Source of the DNA: Nitrososphaerales archaeon
GTDB taxonomy: Archaea > Thermoproteota > Nitrososphaeria > Nitrososphaerales > Gagatemarchaeaceae
Assembly: GCA_014874415.1 (NCBI GenBank)
Contig: JACWAI010000039.1
Location: 1 to 35,735 of the forward strand
Direction of reading: 5' to 3'
Length of the DNA: 35,735 bases
The notes beneath the pieces were generated by a model that saw only the letters and a program-made list of their open reading frames with translations, was not told the DNA's origin and searched no databases. Positions 15,043 to 23,418 of this stretch are shown here, in pieces (position 1 is the stretch's first letter; every line of letters begins with the position of its first letter). Both the position numbers and the translations under genes were made by a program.

Positions 15043-15768
15043 GTGGAGACAGAAGAGAGAACAGGCGCGCCGCGGGGCCTCATCCTGAGCCTGGGGCTGG
15101 TGGGACTGGTCCTTGGTGCGGCACTGGCGGGGGAGTTCATATTCAGGCTGCAGCCCCAGCTCGCTGCACCTTCGGTAACCGTTGCAGCCGGGGTGTCCTC
15201 AGTCGTGATGCCTGCGAACGCCGCAATAAACAACTTCGACCCGGTGAACATTACCGTCGTGATAGGCACCAACAACACGATCCAATGGACAAACGAGGAC
15301 ACCATCCCGCACACGGTGGTGATCTGCCCCGTGGGCGGAGGCGTGATCTGCTCCACCTCGGCCGCCGTCGCCAGCTCCCCGATCCTTTCGCACGGGGACA
15401 CGTTCGAGGTGACCCTGAACTCCTCGGGGGTATACCACTACTACTGTTCGATCCACCCCAACACGATGCGGGCCACCATCGTCGTCAAAGGAGGAGCCAC
15501 GGTCACAATCCCGTCAGGGACAGCGGCCCAGGGGCTGAACTACTCCCCCTCGGACTTCACGGTGGTCATCGGAGTCAACAACACCGTGACGTTCGTCAAC
15601 CAGGACTCGGCCACCCACACGGTCACTGCGGACGACGGCAGCTTCAATTCGGGAGACATACTCGCCGGCCACAGCTGGACCTACACCTTCGCCACGCCAG
15701 GGACGTACTCGTTCCACTGCAAGTACCACTCCTTCATGAAGGGCGCGGTAATTGTGAAGTCAGCCTAG
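15043..15768 (+). CDS. Membrane-anchored two-domain cupredoxin (plastocyanin-like)
   Basis: 241 residues from a GTG four bases after the previous stop. An N-terminal hydrophobic helix (about residues 12-34) anchors two blue-copper domains outside. Each has a full type 1 copper set: His90, Cys135, His138 and Met142 (HYYCSIHPNTM), and His192, Cys226, His229 and Met232 (SFHCKYHSFM). Last gene of the oxidase operon, so it is the probable electron donor to CuA in place of a cytochrome c, a common arrangement in Thaumarchaeota and relatives. No bc1 complex is in the window. Confidence 0.9.
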   Translation: METEERTGAPRGLILSLGLVGLVLGAALAGEFIFRLQPQLAAPSVTVAAGVSSVVMPANAAINNFDPVNITVVIGTNNTIQWTNEDTIPHTVVICPVGGGVICSTSAAVASSPILSHGDTFEVTLNSSGVYHYYCSIHPNTMRATIVVKGGATVTIPSGTAAQGLNYSPSDFTVVIGVNNTVTFVNQDSATHTVTADDGSFNSGDILAGHSWTYTFATPGTYSFHCKYHSFMKGAVIVKSA

Positions 15769-15781
15769 TCTAACTGCGAGT

Positions 15782-15791
15782 GCTTTATTAG
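15782..15791 (+). promoter_or_regulatory. TATA-like box of the di-iron protein gene
   Basis: GCTTTATTAG about 40 bases before the TTG start at 15826, just after the oxidase operon. Confidence 0.4.
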
Positions 15792-15825
15792 AGGTATGAG
15801 GCGCGTAGGCGAACCGGTGTCCTGA

Positions 15826-16812
15826 TTGGGAGAAGGCGATGCCGGCAACGTCTTCCCGGGGAACTGGGACGTTGTGTCGGAGACGTTGCTTCGGACCTAC
15901 GAGCTCTGGTTCCCGCAGAACTGGAGCCCCGTCGACCTCCCCTGGGACGAGTGCGACGCGAAAAACTTCTCTTCAGACGAAGGGGTGGCCCAGGCTTACT
16001 GGCTATCGAAGCTCGCCCTCTTCGAGAAGTCGGGCATCGGCGCCTTCGGAGCGGCGGCGGTCCAGGCGGCCACGCACAACTTCGAGGACCCGACAAAGAA
16101 GTTCCTTTCCGCCGTGGCCTTCGACGAATGCAGGCACGACGAGGTCTGCAGGAGGGCCTGCTCGCGGGTCTGCCCGAACTTCCCCTACAGGTTCAAGCCC
16201 AAGTCTACCCTCGAGGAGAAGGCGCACAGGAACATCATGGCGCTATACGACAACGGGGCGCGCTACTGGAGCGCGTTCAACCAGGCCTGGGGGAAGTATC
16301 CCCTAGAGCTGATATTCTCTTCCTTCTTTTTCGCCGAGATCGGGGCCCAGCTGATATTCAGGGAGGTGGGGGAGCGCTCGACCAACAAGGTCTACGCCAC
16401 CGCCTTCAGGAACATCACGAGGGACGAGTCCCGCCACCTGACCGGCACCCTGGCGATGCTGGAGCGACTGGCGGAGCGGATGTCAAAAGACGAAAAGGCG
16501 ATGATATCGCGCCAGCTCAAGCACGGCTTCATCTACCTCTCCCCGCTGCTCTTCAAGCCCATGAACGACTTCTGGAAGCTCCCAGACGACTTCTTCGAGT
16601 ACGACCAGAAGCTGGAGGAGCTGGCGGCGAAGTCCGGCCTGGGGGTGCCGAAGGTGGAAGACAGGTCCGAAGCCTGGATGCAAGCCATAACGCGGCACCG
16701 TTCCAAGATCGAGGAGCTCGGCATCCCGGTCCCTGAGATCAAGGAGATAGGACTGGCGGGACTCGAGGTCAACGTAAAGAAAGGGGACGAAATAATCGCG
16801 ACCCCCCTCTAG
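15826..16812 (+). CDS. Ferritin-like di-iron carboxylate protein (R2/R2lox-like fold)
   Basis: 328 residues from a TTG. Six metal ligands fit the ribonucleotide-reductase R2 superfamily pattern: Glu67, Glu101-x-x-His104 (FDECRHDE), Glu171 (FFAEIGAQ) and Glu201-x-x-His204 (RDESRHLTG). Length and spacing resemble R2-like ligand-binding oxidases. The Val and Tyr that form the ether crosslink in canonical R2lox are not at the equivalent positions (Ser69 and Ser166 by spacing from Glu67 and Glu171), and no R1 partner is in the window. It may be an R2-type radical protein or, more likely, an uncharacterised di-iron oxidase. Its position next to the oxygen-reducing oxidase is suggestive only. The 3' end overlaps the convergent MFS gene by four bases. 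Confidence 0.72.
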   Translation: MGEGDAGNVFPGNWDVVSETLLRTYELWFPQNWSPVDLPWDECDAKNFSSDEGVAQAYWLSKLALFEKSGIGAFGAAAVQAATHNFEDPTKKFLSAVAFDECRHDEVCRRACSRVCPNFPYRFKPKSTLEEKAHRNIMALYDNGARYWSAFNQAWGKYPLELIFSSFFFAEIGAQLIFREVGERSTNKVYATAFRNITRDESRHLTGTLAMLERLAERMSKDEKAMISRQLKHGFIYLSPLLFKPMNDFWKLPDDFFEYDQKLEELAAKSGLGVPKVEDRSEAWMQAITRHRSKIEELGIPVPEIKEIGLAGLEVNVKKGDEIIATPL

Positions 16813-17981
16813 CGCCGCCAGTTCTCGACCATCAAGACCACGAACGGGATGAAAGCCAGGGTCAGCGCCCCGCTCCAGAGCCACGCCTGTGAGTATCCCA
16901 GCCACCCGGCCACGAACGAGAAGAAGAGGGGCGGGAAGAACTCCCCGGTGAGCTGGATGCTGTTGACCCAGGCAATGGCGAGGCTTTCGTACTCTTTCCC
17001 TGCCCTGTTGAAGTCCCTTGCACCGGCGAAGGCGAAGGTGAACCCGATCCCCGCAACGACCCCGGCCAGCACGGCCGCGGCGGCCGCGGCGTACAGAGAA
17101 CCCATGCCCACGACGGCCAACGAAGCGGCGCTCCCGAGCATCGATGCGACCATCAGCAGCCTGTGCTTCGAGGCCGTGTCATAGAGCCTGCCCCCCCATA
17201 TCGAAGTGAAGATGGGTACCACGGTGACGAGGGACGTGACCGCTCCCGCGGTCGCCGGCGCGATGGACAGGCTCGTCTCAAGATAGTACACCATGAACCC
17301 CGAGATCAGGGTGTTGCCTATGGAGAACCCAAGGACCCCGAGCCCCAGGAGCACGATCTGCCTGTCGAGGAGGATCGCGTAGAGGGATTTCTTCTGAATC
17401 ACGAACCCTTCGCCCGCATCGTCCCGAGGGACGAACGCCATCACCAGGAATCCCGTGACGAGGTAGACGCACCCGCTTAGGACGAGGCTCGGCCTCCATC
17501 CCGTCGCCGTGGCGATGACCACCCATCCAAATATCGCGAGGATCCCCCCGATCTCGAAGGCCGAGTTGAACAGACCTACCCCCATCCCAGACTTCCCCCC
17601 GCGGAGCAGCCGGGTGACGATCACGAGCCCCGGAGCAAAGACGAACGCCATGCCAGTCCCGGCGATGAACCTCAGCGCCTCGAGCTCGGGGATCGTCGAA
17701 GCCGCCGCTGTCCCCAGGACGGCGAGAGAAGTCAGGAATATCCCTGCGACGACGACCCTCTTGGGGCCGTACTTCGCGGCGAGCAACCCCCCCGGGACTT
17801 GCAGCAGGCCGAGGCCGAGGTAGAACACTGCCGTCACGTTCCCCAGCGCGGAGACCCCGGCTCCGACGTCGGTGCTCAGCAGATAGAATATCGCCCCAAA
17901 GTTGAACCAGTTCGCGGCGTAGACGATCCTGGCGAGGATCAGGGACCAGAGCGCCTTGGAGTTCTGTGGGGAGGTTGGCAA
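16809..17981 (-). CDS. Major facilitator superfamily transporter
   Basis: 390 residues with about 12 hydrophobic helices in two halves, the usual MFS size. The A-motif-like loop between helices 2 and 3 reads GGLLAAKYGPKRVV (about residues 62-75), and its counterpart in the second half is GGRLYDTASKHRLL. The substrate cannot be read from sequence; the protein resembles generic nitrate/sugar-phosphate/cyanate-type MFS members without specific marks. The TTG start at 17981 has a TATA-like box about 32 bases upstream. Single gene, convergent with the di-iron protein. Confidence 0.85.
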   Translation of the reverse strand: MPTSPQNSKALWSLILARIVYAANWFNFGAIFYLLSTDVGAGVSALGNVTAVFYLGLGLLQVPGGLLAAKYGPKRVVVAGIFLTSLAVLGTAAASTIPELEALRFIAGTGMAFVFAPGLVIVTRLLRGGKSGMGVGLFNSAFEIGGILAIFGWVVIATATGWRPSLVLSGCVYLVTGFLVMAFVPRDDAGEGFVIQKKSLYAILLDRQIVLLGLGVLGFSIGNTLISGFMVYYLETSLSIAPATAGAVTSLVTVVPIFTSIWGGRLYDTASKHRLLMVASMLGSAASLAVVGMGSLYAAAAAAVLAGVVAGIGFTFAFAGARDFNRAGKEYESLAIAWVNSIQLTGEFFPPLFFSFVAGWLGYSQAWLWSGALTLAFIPFVVLMVENWRR

Positions 17982-18007
17982 GCCGCGTCAACGGCCCCGT
18001 TGGGTCT

Positions 18008-18017
18008 GTCTATAATC
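18008..18017 (-). promoter_or_regulatory. TATA-like box of the MFS gene
   Basis: GATTATAGAC-like sequence on the minus strand, centred about 32 bases before the TTG at 17981. Confidence 0.45.
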
Positions 18018-18315
18018 CAATCGCCGTCGAGCACCCGGTTCGTTTGGTTTCTGGCGTTCTGGGAACCGCGCGACCAGAATAGAGCCTTTTCGAAAGAAAT
18101 CGGCGAGGTCACCGCTTGGCCCAAAGCCGGCCTCTTGTGTGGGCCACTCCTCAATTCGCCAATAAGGCTTTGGCACACGGTAGAGGCGACCGTTTCCCGC
18201 CTATTCCTGAAGAATCGGGAGAGCCTTCACCACGCGTCGTAGGCGCTGGGCTCCCCAATCGCCCTCAAATCAGTATATGACGCGAAAAAACCCCAATTTG
18301 AGCCCCGTTACGAGG

Positions 18316-18325
18316 GTTTATATAG
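18316..18325 (+). promoter_or_regulatory. TATA-like box of the zinc-ribbon peptide gene
   Basis: GTTTATATAG, one of the best TATA matches in the window, about 39 bases before the GTG at 18360. Confidence 0.55.
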
Positions 18326-18359
18326 CAAATCGGGCGAATCGGGGGCGAGGCAACTCGCA

Positions 18360-18509
18360 GTGGTAACAGGATACTGCGTCTACGAGAAGAAGAAGAATCG
18401 GGAGATAAAGAATCCCAAGCAAATCAAACTGAAGAACGGCAGGCCGGCTATCAAGGGGACGTGCGCCTCTTGCGGCAAGCAGATCTTCAGGATTGGCAAG
18501 CTGAAGTAG
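18360..18509 (+). CDS. DUF5679-like small zinc-ribbon protein
   Basis: 49 residues from a GTG. The sequence has the hallmark order of DUF5679 peptides: YCV, then Lys-rich KKKNREIKNP, LKNGRPAIKGTC, CASCGKQIFRI. These short proteins normally have two Cys-x2-Cys knuckles and are found in archaea, bacteria and viruses, with unknown function. Here the second knuckle (TCASCG, Cys35 and Cys38) is intact but the first reads CVYE, leaving a single Cys6. Strong TATA-like box upstream and a highly basic composition suggest a small, well-expressed, perhaps nucleic-acid-associated protein. It ends 58 bases before cysS. Confidence 0.8.
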   Translation: MVTGYCVYEKKKNREIKNPKQIKLKNGRPAIKGTCASCGKQIFRIGKLK

Positions 18510-18526
18510 ATCCTACTCTCCCGCTC

Positions 18527-18536
18527 CTTTTTATTT
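18527..18536 (+). promoter_or_regulatory. T-rich TATA-like box before cysS
   Basis: CTTTTTATTT about 36 bases before the cysS ATG at 18568. The same T-run lies 18 bases after the zinc-ribbon stop and could also terminate that transcript. Confidence 0.4.
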
Positions 18537-18567
18537 CAATTTCTACGACCAACGTGCAGACCGCGCC

Positions 18568-19971
18568 ATGTTGAAGCTCTACAACAGCCTTGGGAGGAAG
18601 GTCCAGGCCTTTGAGCCGATAAAGAAGGGGGAGGTCAGGATGTACACCTGCGGGCCGACTGTCTGGAACTACGCGCACATCGGCAACTTCCGGACGTTCG
18701 TGTTCTACGACATCCTGCGGAGGTATCTGAAGTTCAAGGGGTACAAGGTCGTCCAGGTGATGAACATCACAGACGTGGAAGATAGGATAATCAAAGGAAT
18801 CAAGCTGTTCGGGAAACCAAGGTCGGAACTCGCGACATTCTACGAGCGAGCGTTCATGGAAGACCTCACTACCCTCGGGATTGAGCGCGCAGAGCAGTAC
18901 CCTCACGCGACGGAGAACCTTGACGACATAGTGAAACTTGTGAAGGTCCTTATTGCCAACGGGTACGCCTACAAGGCCCAGGATGGGTCGGTCTATTTTG
19001 ATGTGTCCAAGTTCAAGAACTACGGAGCCCTGTCAGGGGTGAAACTCGGGACGGGCAAGGAAGCAGGGCGTGTTTCCAGAGACCACTATGAAGAGAAGAA
19101 GGCGGCTACAGACTTCGCGTTGTGGAAGGCCTGGGACCCGGAGGACGGGGATGTCTTCTGGGAGAGTGAGCTTGGCAAGGGCCGGCCGGGTTGGCACGTC
19201 GAATGCTCGGCGATGTCGATGAAGTATCTGGGGGAGTCGTTCGACATCCACACAGGAGGCATGGACCTGAAATTCCCGCATCACGAGAACGAGATAGCCC
19301 AGTCCGAGGCGGCAACGGGTAAGAAGTTCGTCAACTACTGGCTACACTCGGAGTTCTTGAACATTGGCGGGGAAGAGATGCACAAATCCCTGGGGAACGC
19401 GGTCAATCTACGCGACATGGTCAAGGCCGGATGGGAACCGATGACCATCCGAACATTCCTTATCAACTCGAGGTACAGAGACCTGATGGACCTCACGGAC
19501 AACGCCCTCGACCAGGCCCGATCCCAGCGGTCCCGGCTGCAGGAATTCATTGCGAGACTCAAGGCGGTTCCACAATCAGACGGAGGCTTTTCGTCGGCGT
19601 CCGACGAACTTCTGCGTGACTTCGAAGAGGCAATGGACGACGACCTGAACACCCCGAGGGCGTTCTCCGCGATCTTCACATTCGTCAAGAAGATGAACGG
19701 GAAGATAGATTTGAACGCGGTGGGCGGCAAGGAAGCTTCGAGAGCCCTGATGGCGCTCGAGCGCGTGAACTCGGTGCTGGGGATAATGGACTTTGGCGAA
19801 GATAAACTATCACCGCACCTGGCCGATTTGATCGCGAGACGTGATGAGGCGAGGTCTCGCAAGGACTTCGCGGCCGCCGACAGGCTGAGGAGGGAGCTCC
19901 TGGCCTCCGGGATACTAGTGGAAGACACCCCCACGGGGAGCCGATGGAAGCGGGCTTCGAAGGTTAACTGA
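18568..19971 (+). CDS. cysS: Cysteinyl-tRNA synthetase
   Basis: 467 residues, normal for the family. Attaches cysteine to tRNA-Cys. The class I catalytic domain shows TCGPTVWNYAHIGN (Cys28 zinc ligand; HIGN signature at 37-40), MNITDVEDRI, WHVECSAM (zinc Cys), and FPHHENEIAQSE (zinc His and Glu). The KMSKS loop reads EMHKSLGN, so the first lysine and the serine are replaced while the catalytic second Lys-Ser is kept. The C-terminal helical DALR-like domain follows (about residues 310-460), ending RRDEARSRKDFAAADRLR. The cognate tRNA-Cys gene is about 7 kb away on the other strand; no functional coupling is implied. Confidence 0.95.
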   Translation: MLKLYNSLGRKVQAFEPIKKGEVRMYTCGPTVWNYAHIGNFRTFVFYDILRRYLKFKGYKVVQVMNITDVEDRIIKGIKLFGKPRSELATFYERAFMEDLTTLGIERAEQYPHATENLDDIVKLVKVLIANGYAYKAQDGSVYFDVSKFKNYGALSGVKLGTGKEAGRVSRDHYEEKKAATDFALWKAWDPEDGDVFWESELGKGRPGWHVECSAMSMKYLGESFDIHTGGMDLKFPHHENEIAQSEAATGKKFVNYWLHSEFLNIGGEEMHKSLGNAVNLRDMVKAGWEPMTIRTFLINSRYRDLMDLTDNALDQARSQRSRLQEFIARLKAVPQSDGGFSSASDELLRDFEEAMDDDLNTPRAFSAIFTFVKKMNGKIDLNAVGGKEASRALMALERVNSVLGIMDFGEDKLSPHLADLIARRDEARSRKDFAAADRLRRELLASGILVEDTPTGSRWKRASKVN

Positions 19972-20038
19972 ACGACTCCTCCAGCTCAAATTCAGTAAAT
20001 CTCCCCCGTCATATCTGTCAGTTTGGCTGATTCGACCC

Positions 20039-22354
20039 GTGGTCGCCACAGCGGAGTCGCTGCCAGCCAAGGCCCAGGGCCTGAGGTCGTCCAGCCTACG
20101 GCGTCCCCTCGCTCTGCATGCCCGTGGGTGCCGTATCTTTGTCGGGCCCGACGGCTCGGTCATGTCCTTTGACTCCCTTTCGGAGAAGCGGTCGCTGTTC
20201 GGCTACGAACAGCTCTGGTTCTTCAAGATACAGGCCGGGATAATCATCCAGGCGCAGAGGCAGGACTGGATGATCAGGGCAACACCGCGCTCAGCTCAGC
20301 TCGCGGGGAAGGTCTTCGAGGCGGTCGATGTCGCCCAGGAGGTCGATTTCTACTGGGGCCGTTCTCTTGGTTATGTCAGGAGGGTGAAGCTTAGGAACGC
20401 CGGCGCATCGCAGCTGAAGCTGCGCGTCCTCGAGCTCCTCGACCCGAGCGCCGCCCATTTCGGAAGCGGGGGGGAACGCTGGGGGTCGCTGGGGGTGAAC
20501 GCGTTCAACAGGGAAAGCCACGTGGTCATGGACGAAGTCTCCGACCCCCCTACTGCGAGGGTGGTAGGCTCCGCGCCCTCCCCTTCGAGGGTGTACATGA
20601 CGAGCAACAGGGCTAGGGCGCAGGAGCTGATTTCAGCGGGGGAGCTCCCCGAGGCAACGGCAGGCATGTCGGGGCAGGTGCTCGTGATTTGTTCATACGA
20701 CATCGAGCTCCCTCCGGGGGAGGGAAAGGAGCTCCTCTTCGTCTCCCTATATAACGCTGGGAAGCTAGAAGAAGTCCTCTCGGACTTTGGGCGTCTCTTA
20801 TCGGGCGAAAGACAACCCGCCTCCCCCCGGACTTTCGTTGCCTGCTCCGACCAGGCGGTGGGCGAAGCTGCTGCCTGGGCCATGGCCGGCGCCGAAGGCG
20901 GCGCGCATTCCAAGAATCCGCTCGAGATGTACGAAACCATGCGCTGCCTCGCGTTCCTGGAGCCGGCAGAAACGAAACTCCTCCTGGCCTCATGCAGGTC
21001 AGCCCTCAGAAAAGACGGCTCTCTTCCGCACGCCCTCGACCCTTCCAAGCCAGGTGTGCTGGAGACGGCAATCGCGCTCAGGGGCACGGCGTGCTACCTC
21101 GCCCTGACTCAGGACAAGAAGCTTGTCAGGGGGACGTACCCCCTCGTACGCAGGCTGGCAGGTTACCTGATGTCGTGTTCCAAGGAGTTCCGCATCGAGA
21201 CCGACCCGAGCATTCCCCAGGGCTGGCGTAGGAGCATGGGGAGCGGGTACCCCACCGGGGAGATACCCGAGGTCTCGCTCGCCGTGGCGGGGGCGCTCGA
21301 AGCTGCGTCTCAGATCGCAAGGTTCGTTTCCAAGGCAGACGACGCGACCAAGTTCAGGGAGCGCTGCGAGATGATCACGGAGCGGGTTAGGAAGGGGCTC
21401 CTCGATGAACGAGGCTTTCTGGTGCTCTGCCGGGACTCCTCCGGAAGGCTTCGGAGCGACGAGACTGTCGACATGGCGGTCTCTGCCTACAGGCACCCCT
21501 TCCATACGGCAGCCGAGCAGTCGGGGGTACACAGGCTCATGGAGAAGGACTTCGACACGAGATACGGCCCCCGGTGCGTCCCGACGACCAATCAGGTCTA
21601 CTTCAACCCGGCCTACGGAGAAGGGCAGCTTGGAGGGGTCTGGACCCGCGCTGCGCTCTCCCATTCCATCGCCTGCTACAGGGCAGGCCTCGCCGGCCTG
21701 GGGAGCCTCGCCCTCACCAAGATATCCAGGCTCGTTACGGAAGATGCTGCCAAGCTCGGAGGCTCTCCCGGATGCTTCCCTAGGTGGATCGACGTCGATG
21801 CAGGGGAAGCCCACGGGGAGGACAGCGACCCCGTGGCTTCGGCACGTTTCGTGGAAGCGATCCTGGAAGGGGAGCTCGGGTTCCCTGCAGGCGCCGAGAA
21901 AGCGAGCCTGTCCCCTCCTTCCTCGTCCAGCCTCACATGGCTGATGGTGTCAGACATGTGGGCAGGAGAAACATCATCGGCCTTCCTCGGGCGCGGAGCC
22001 GGCAAGACCCATCTCTTCTTCAGCGGAGGGAAGCTGGAGGCGAAGTCGGGGTTGAAATTCTCGAAGTCGGAGAGGTTGGAGCTCCCCGCCAGGGGGGTGT
22101 ACGGGATCACATTCCACAATCCCGGGCAGGTGGTGTGTTTCGGAAACAGCACGGGCAGCAAGGTACGCGTAACAGTCAGCTTCCCACCGAGGGCGGCAGA
22201 GCTCGCCAGGCGCTTGAGTACTCCGTTGGAATCATACGATCCCTCGAAGGAAACCTGGTCCAAGGAAGGGAGCTTGCGTGTGACAACGAACATGAGTTTC
22301 GAAGCGGCGCTGCAGCCGAACGACTGGAAGTGTTACCGAGTCTCAAGTCCTTAA
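20039..22354 (+). CDS. Six-hairpin (alpha/alpha toroid) glycosidase-like protein
   Basis: 771 residues from a GTG. No exact family is recognised. The N-terminal ~260 residues look like a beta-sandwich with SLGYVRRVKLRNAG and ELLDPSAAHFG, similar in style to the N-terminal domains of GH94/GH36-like and debranching enzymes. Residues ~275-630 are helical with repeated acidic and aromatic patches (HSKNPLEMYETMRCLAFLEP, ALRKDGSLPHA, FPRWIDVDAGEAHGED), as in (alpha/alpha)6 toroid glycosidases. A C-terminal beta domain follows. No signal peptide is visible, so it is probably cytoplasmic. It could act on storage or surface glycans. Catalytic acids cannot be assigned with confidence. Confidence 0.6.
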   Translation: MVATAESLPAKAQGLRSSSLRRPLALHARGCRIFVGPDGSVMSFDSLSEKRSLFGYEQLWFFKIQAGIIIQAQRQDWMIRATPRSAQLAGKVFEAVDVAQEVDFYWGRSLGYVRRVKLRNAGASQLKLRVLELLDPSAAHFGSGGERWGSLGVNAFNRESHVVMDEVSDPPTARVVGSAPSPSRVYMTSNRARAQELISAGELPEATAGMSGQVLVICSYDIELPPGEGKELLFVSLYNAGKLEEVLSDFGRLLSGERQPASPRTFVACSDQAVGEAAAWAMAGAEGGAHSKNPLEMYETMRCLAFLEPAETKLLLASCRSALRKDGSLPHALDPSKPGVLETAIALRGTACYLALTQDKKLVRGTYPLVRRLAGYLMSCSKEFRIETDPSIPQGWRRSMGSGYPTGEIPEVSLAVAGALEAASQIARFVSKADDATKFRERCEMITERVRKGLLDERGFLVLCRDSSGRLRSDETVDMAVSAYRHPFHTAAEQSGVHRLMEKDFDTRYGPRCVPTTNQVYFNPAYGEGQLGGVWTRAALSHSIACYRAGLAGLGSLALTKISRLVTEDAAKLGGSPGCFPRWIDVDAGEAHGEDSDPVASARFVEAILEGELGFPAGAEKASLSPPSSSSLTWLMVSDMWAGETSSAFLGRGAGKTHLFFSGGKLEAKSGLKFSKSERLELPARGVYGITFHNPGQVVCFGNSTGSKVRVTVSFPPRAAELARRLSTPLESYDPSKETWSKEGSLRVTTNMSFEAALQPNDWKCYRVSSP

Positions 22355-22358
22355 AAGC
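22349..22358 (+). promoter_or_regulatory. TATA-like box of the beta-lactamase-fold nuclease gene
   Basis: CCTTAAAAGC, centred about 29 bases before the TTG at 22382. It spans the TAA stop codon of the preceding gene. Confidence 0.45.
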
Positions 22359-22381
22359 GCCACGCGCGTCTGACCTTCGTC

Positions 22382-23380
22382 TTGGCGGGCGCCACGGTCA
22401 CGGCCAACGGGGGCATTCAAGTCGAACTTGGCAGGACGCGCTACGTCCTTGACCCTCATTCGCACGTGAGGGCTGACTACACTTTTGTTTCGCACGCCCA
22501 TCTCGATCACATGCACAGCCCGTCGAAGAGCGAGCGCGTCGTCTCCTCCTCCCTCACGGCCGAGCTCGCAAAGGCGCGGGGGTACGACCTTGGCACGACC
22601 ACGGAGGAGGCAGAAGGGCTCGAGCTCCTCGACTCCGGACACATACTCGGTGCGAGGGCCATAAGGATCCAGGACGAGGTGTACTATACGGGGGACGCGT
22701 CCGGCCGGGCCAGGGCTTTCCTCGGCAAGTGCAAGACAAGGCAGGCGAGGATACTCGTCATGGAGACCACCTACGGCGTCCCCGAGTACGTGTTTCCGTC
22801 GACGGCGAAGCTGGTCAAAGAGGTCAACGGTCTGATCGCGTCGGCCTACGACCGCGGGGTGCCGGTGGTGCTGATGGGTTACCCCCTCGGCAAGGCGCAG
22901 CTCCTATCATACTTCTTCTCGAGCTGGGATCCCATATTCTACCACGAGAGCGTGGAAAAGATGAACAGGATCCACATTGAGCACGGGGTCGCGCTGAAGC
23001 CAGGCACCAGGTTCGACCCTGCGAGGGACCAGGACAGGCTGCCGAAAGGGCCCTGGGTCATGGTCAGCCCCATGTCGAGCGGTCGGAGCAGGGTGATGGC
23101 CCACCTCAAGAAGGAGTACGGGGCGATACTGGTGGCGTTCAGCGGCTGGGCTCTGGGGAAGGGATACAGGTACACCATGGGGGCAGACTACTCCTTCCCC
23201 CTGAGCGACCACTGCGACTATCAGGAGCTCGTCAACCTGGTGCAGGCAGTGTCCCCGGAGATGGTCTATACCGTGCACGGGTTCGCGGCCGAGTTCGCCA
23301 GGGACCTGAAAAAGATGGGTTTCTCGGCCAGGCCACTCGCAGCCTACCAGTCGTCCCTTTCCGACTATGTGAAAGTGTAA
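22382..23380 (+). CDS. Metallo-beta-lactamase-fold exonuclease-like protein
   Basis: 332 residues from a TTG. Zinc-dependent phosphodiesterase fold: motif 2 SHAHLDH (His38, His40, Asp42, His43), motif 3 DSGHILGA, motif 4 YTGDAS, and LSDHCDYQEL plus VHGFAAEFA near the C-terminus. The layout resembles archaeal SNM1/Exo-like and mRNA 3'-end-processing (beta-CASP-related) proteins. The region between the two metal motif groups contains a GYPLGKAQ stretch as in beta-CASP-type enzymes. Probably a DNA or RNA exonuclease in repair or RNA processing; whether it prefers DNA (SNM1-like) or RNA is open. Its own TATA-like box suggests separate transcription. Confidence 0.8.
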   Translation: MAGATVTANGGIQVELGRTRYVLDPHSHVRADYTFVSHAHLDHMHSPSKSERVVSSSLTAELAKARGYDLGTTTEEAEGLELLDSGHILGARAIRIQDEVYYTGDASGRARAFLGKCKTRQARILVMETTYGVPEYVFPSTAKLVKEVNGLIASAYDRGVPVVLMGYPLGKAQLLSYFFSSWDPIFYHESVEKMNRIHIEHGVALKPGTRFDPARDQDRLPKGPWVMVSPMSSGRSRVMAHLKKEYGAILVAFSGWALGKGYRYTMGADYSFPLSDHCDYQELVNLVQAVSPEMVYTVHGFAAEFARDLKKMGFSARPLAAYQSSLSDYVKV

Positions 23381-23384
23381 GCCC

Positions 23385-23394
23385 GCTTAAAATA
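23385..23394 (+). promoter_or_regulatory. TATA-like box of the GtrA-like gene
   Basis: GCTTAAAATA centred 29 bases before the ATG at 23419. Confidence 0.5.
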
Positions 23395-23418
23395 GGGCAC
23401 CCGGGCGGCCCGCCTTCG

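Larger units (their letters stand above)
17982..18359. other. 378-base intergenic region
   Basis: Between the divergent MFS and zinc-ribbon genes. It contains the MFS promoter at its left end and the zinc-ribbon promoter at its right end. A weaker AT-rich element (CAGTATATGA, about 18271-18280) lies between them. Short open frames on both strands here have no recognisable features. No tRNA-like fold or clear repeat was seen; an untranslated RNA cannot be excluded. Confidence 0.5.

Noticed and set aside
17799-18242. 147-codon plus-strand frame across the MFS start and intergenic region
   Set aside because: It overlaps the MFS gene, has no recognisable domain or start signals, and has an arbitrary composition.
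11405-19971. Functional pairing of tRNA-Cys and cysS
   Set aside because: They are about 7 kb apart on opposite strands with unrelated genes between; proximity is probably chance.
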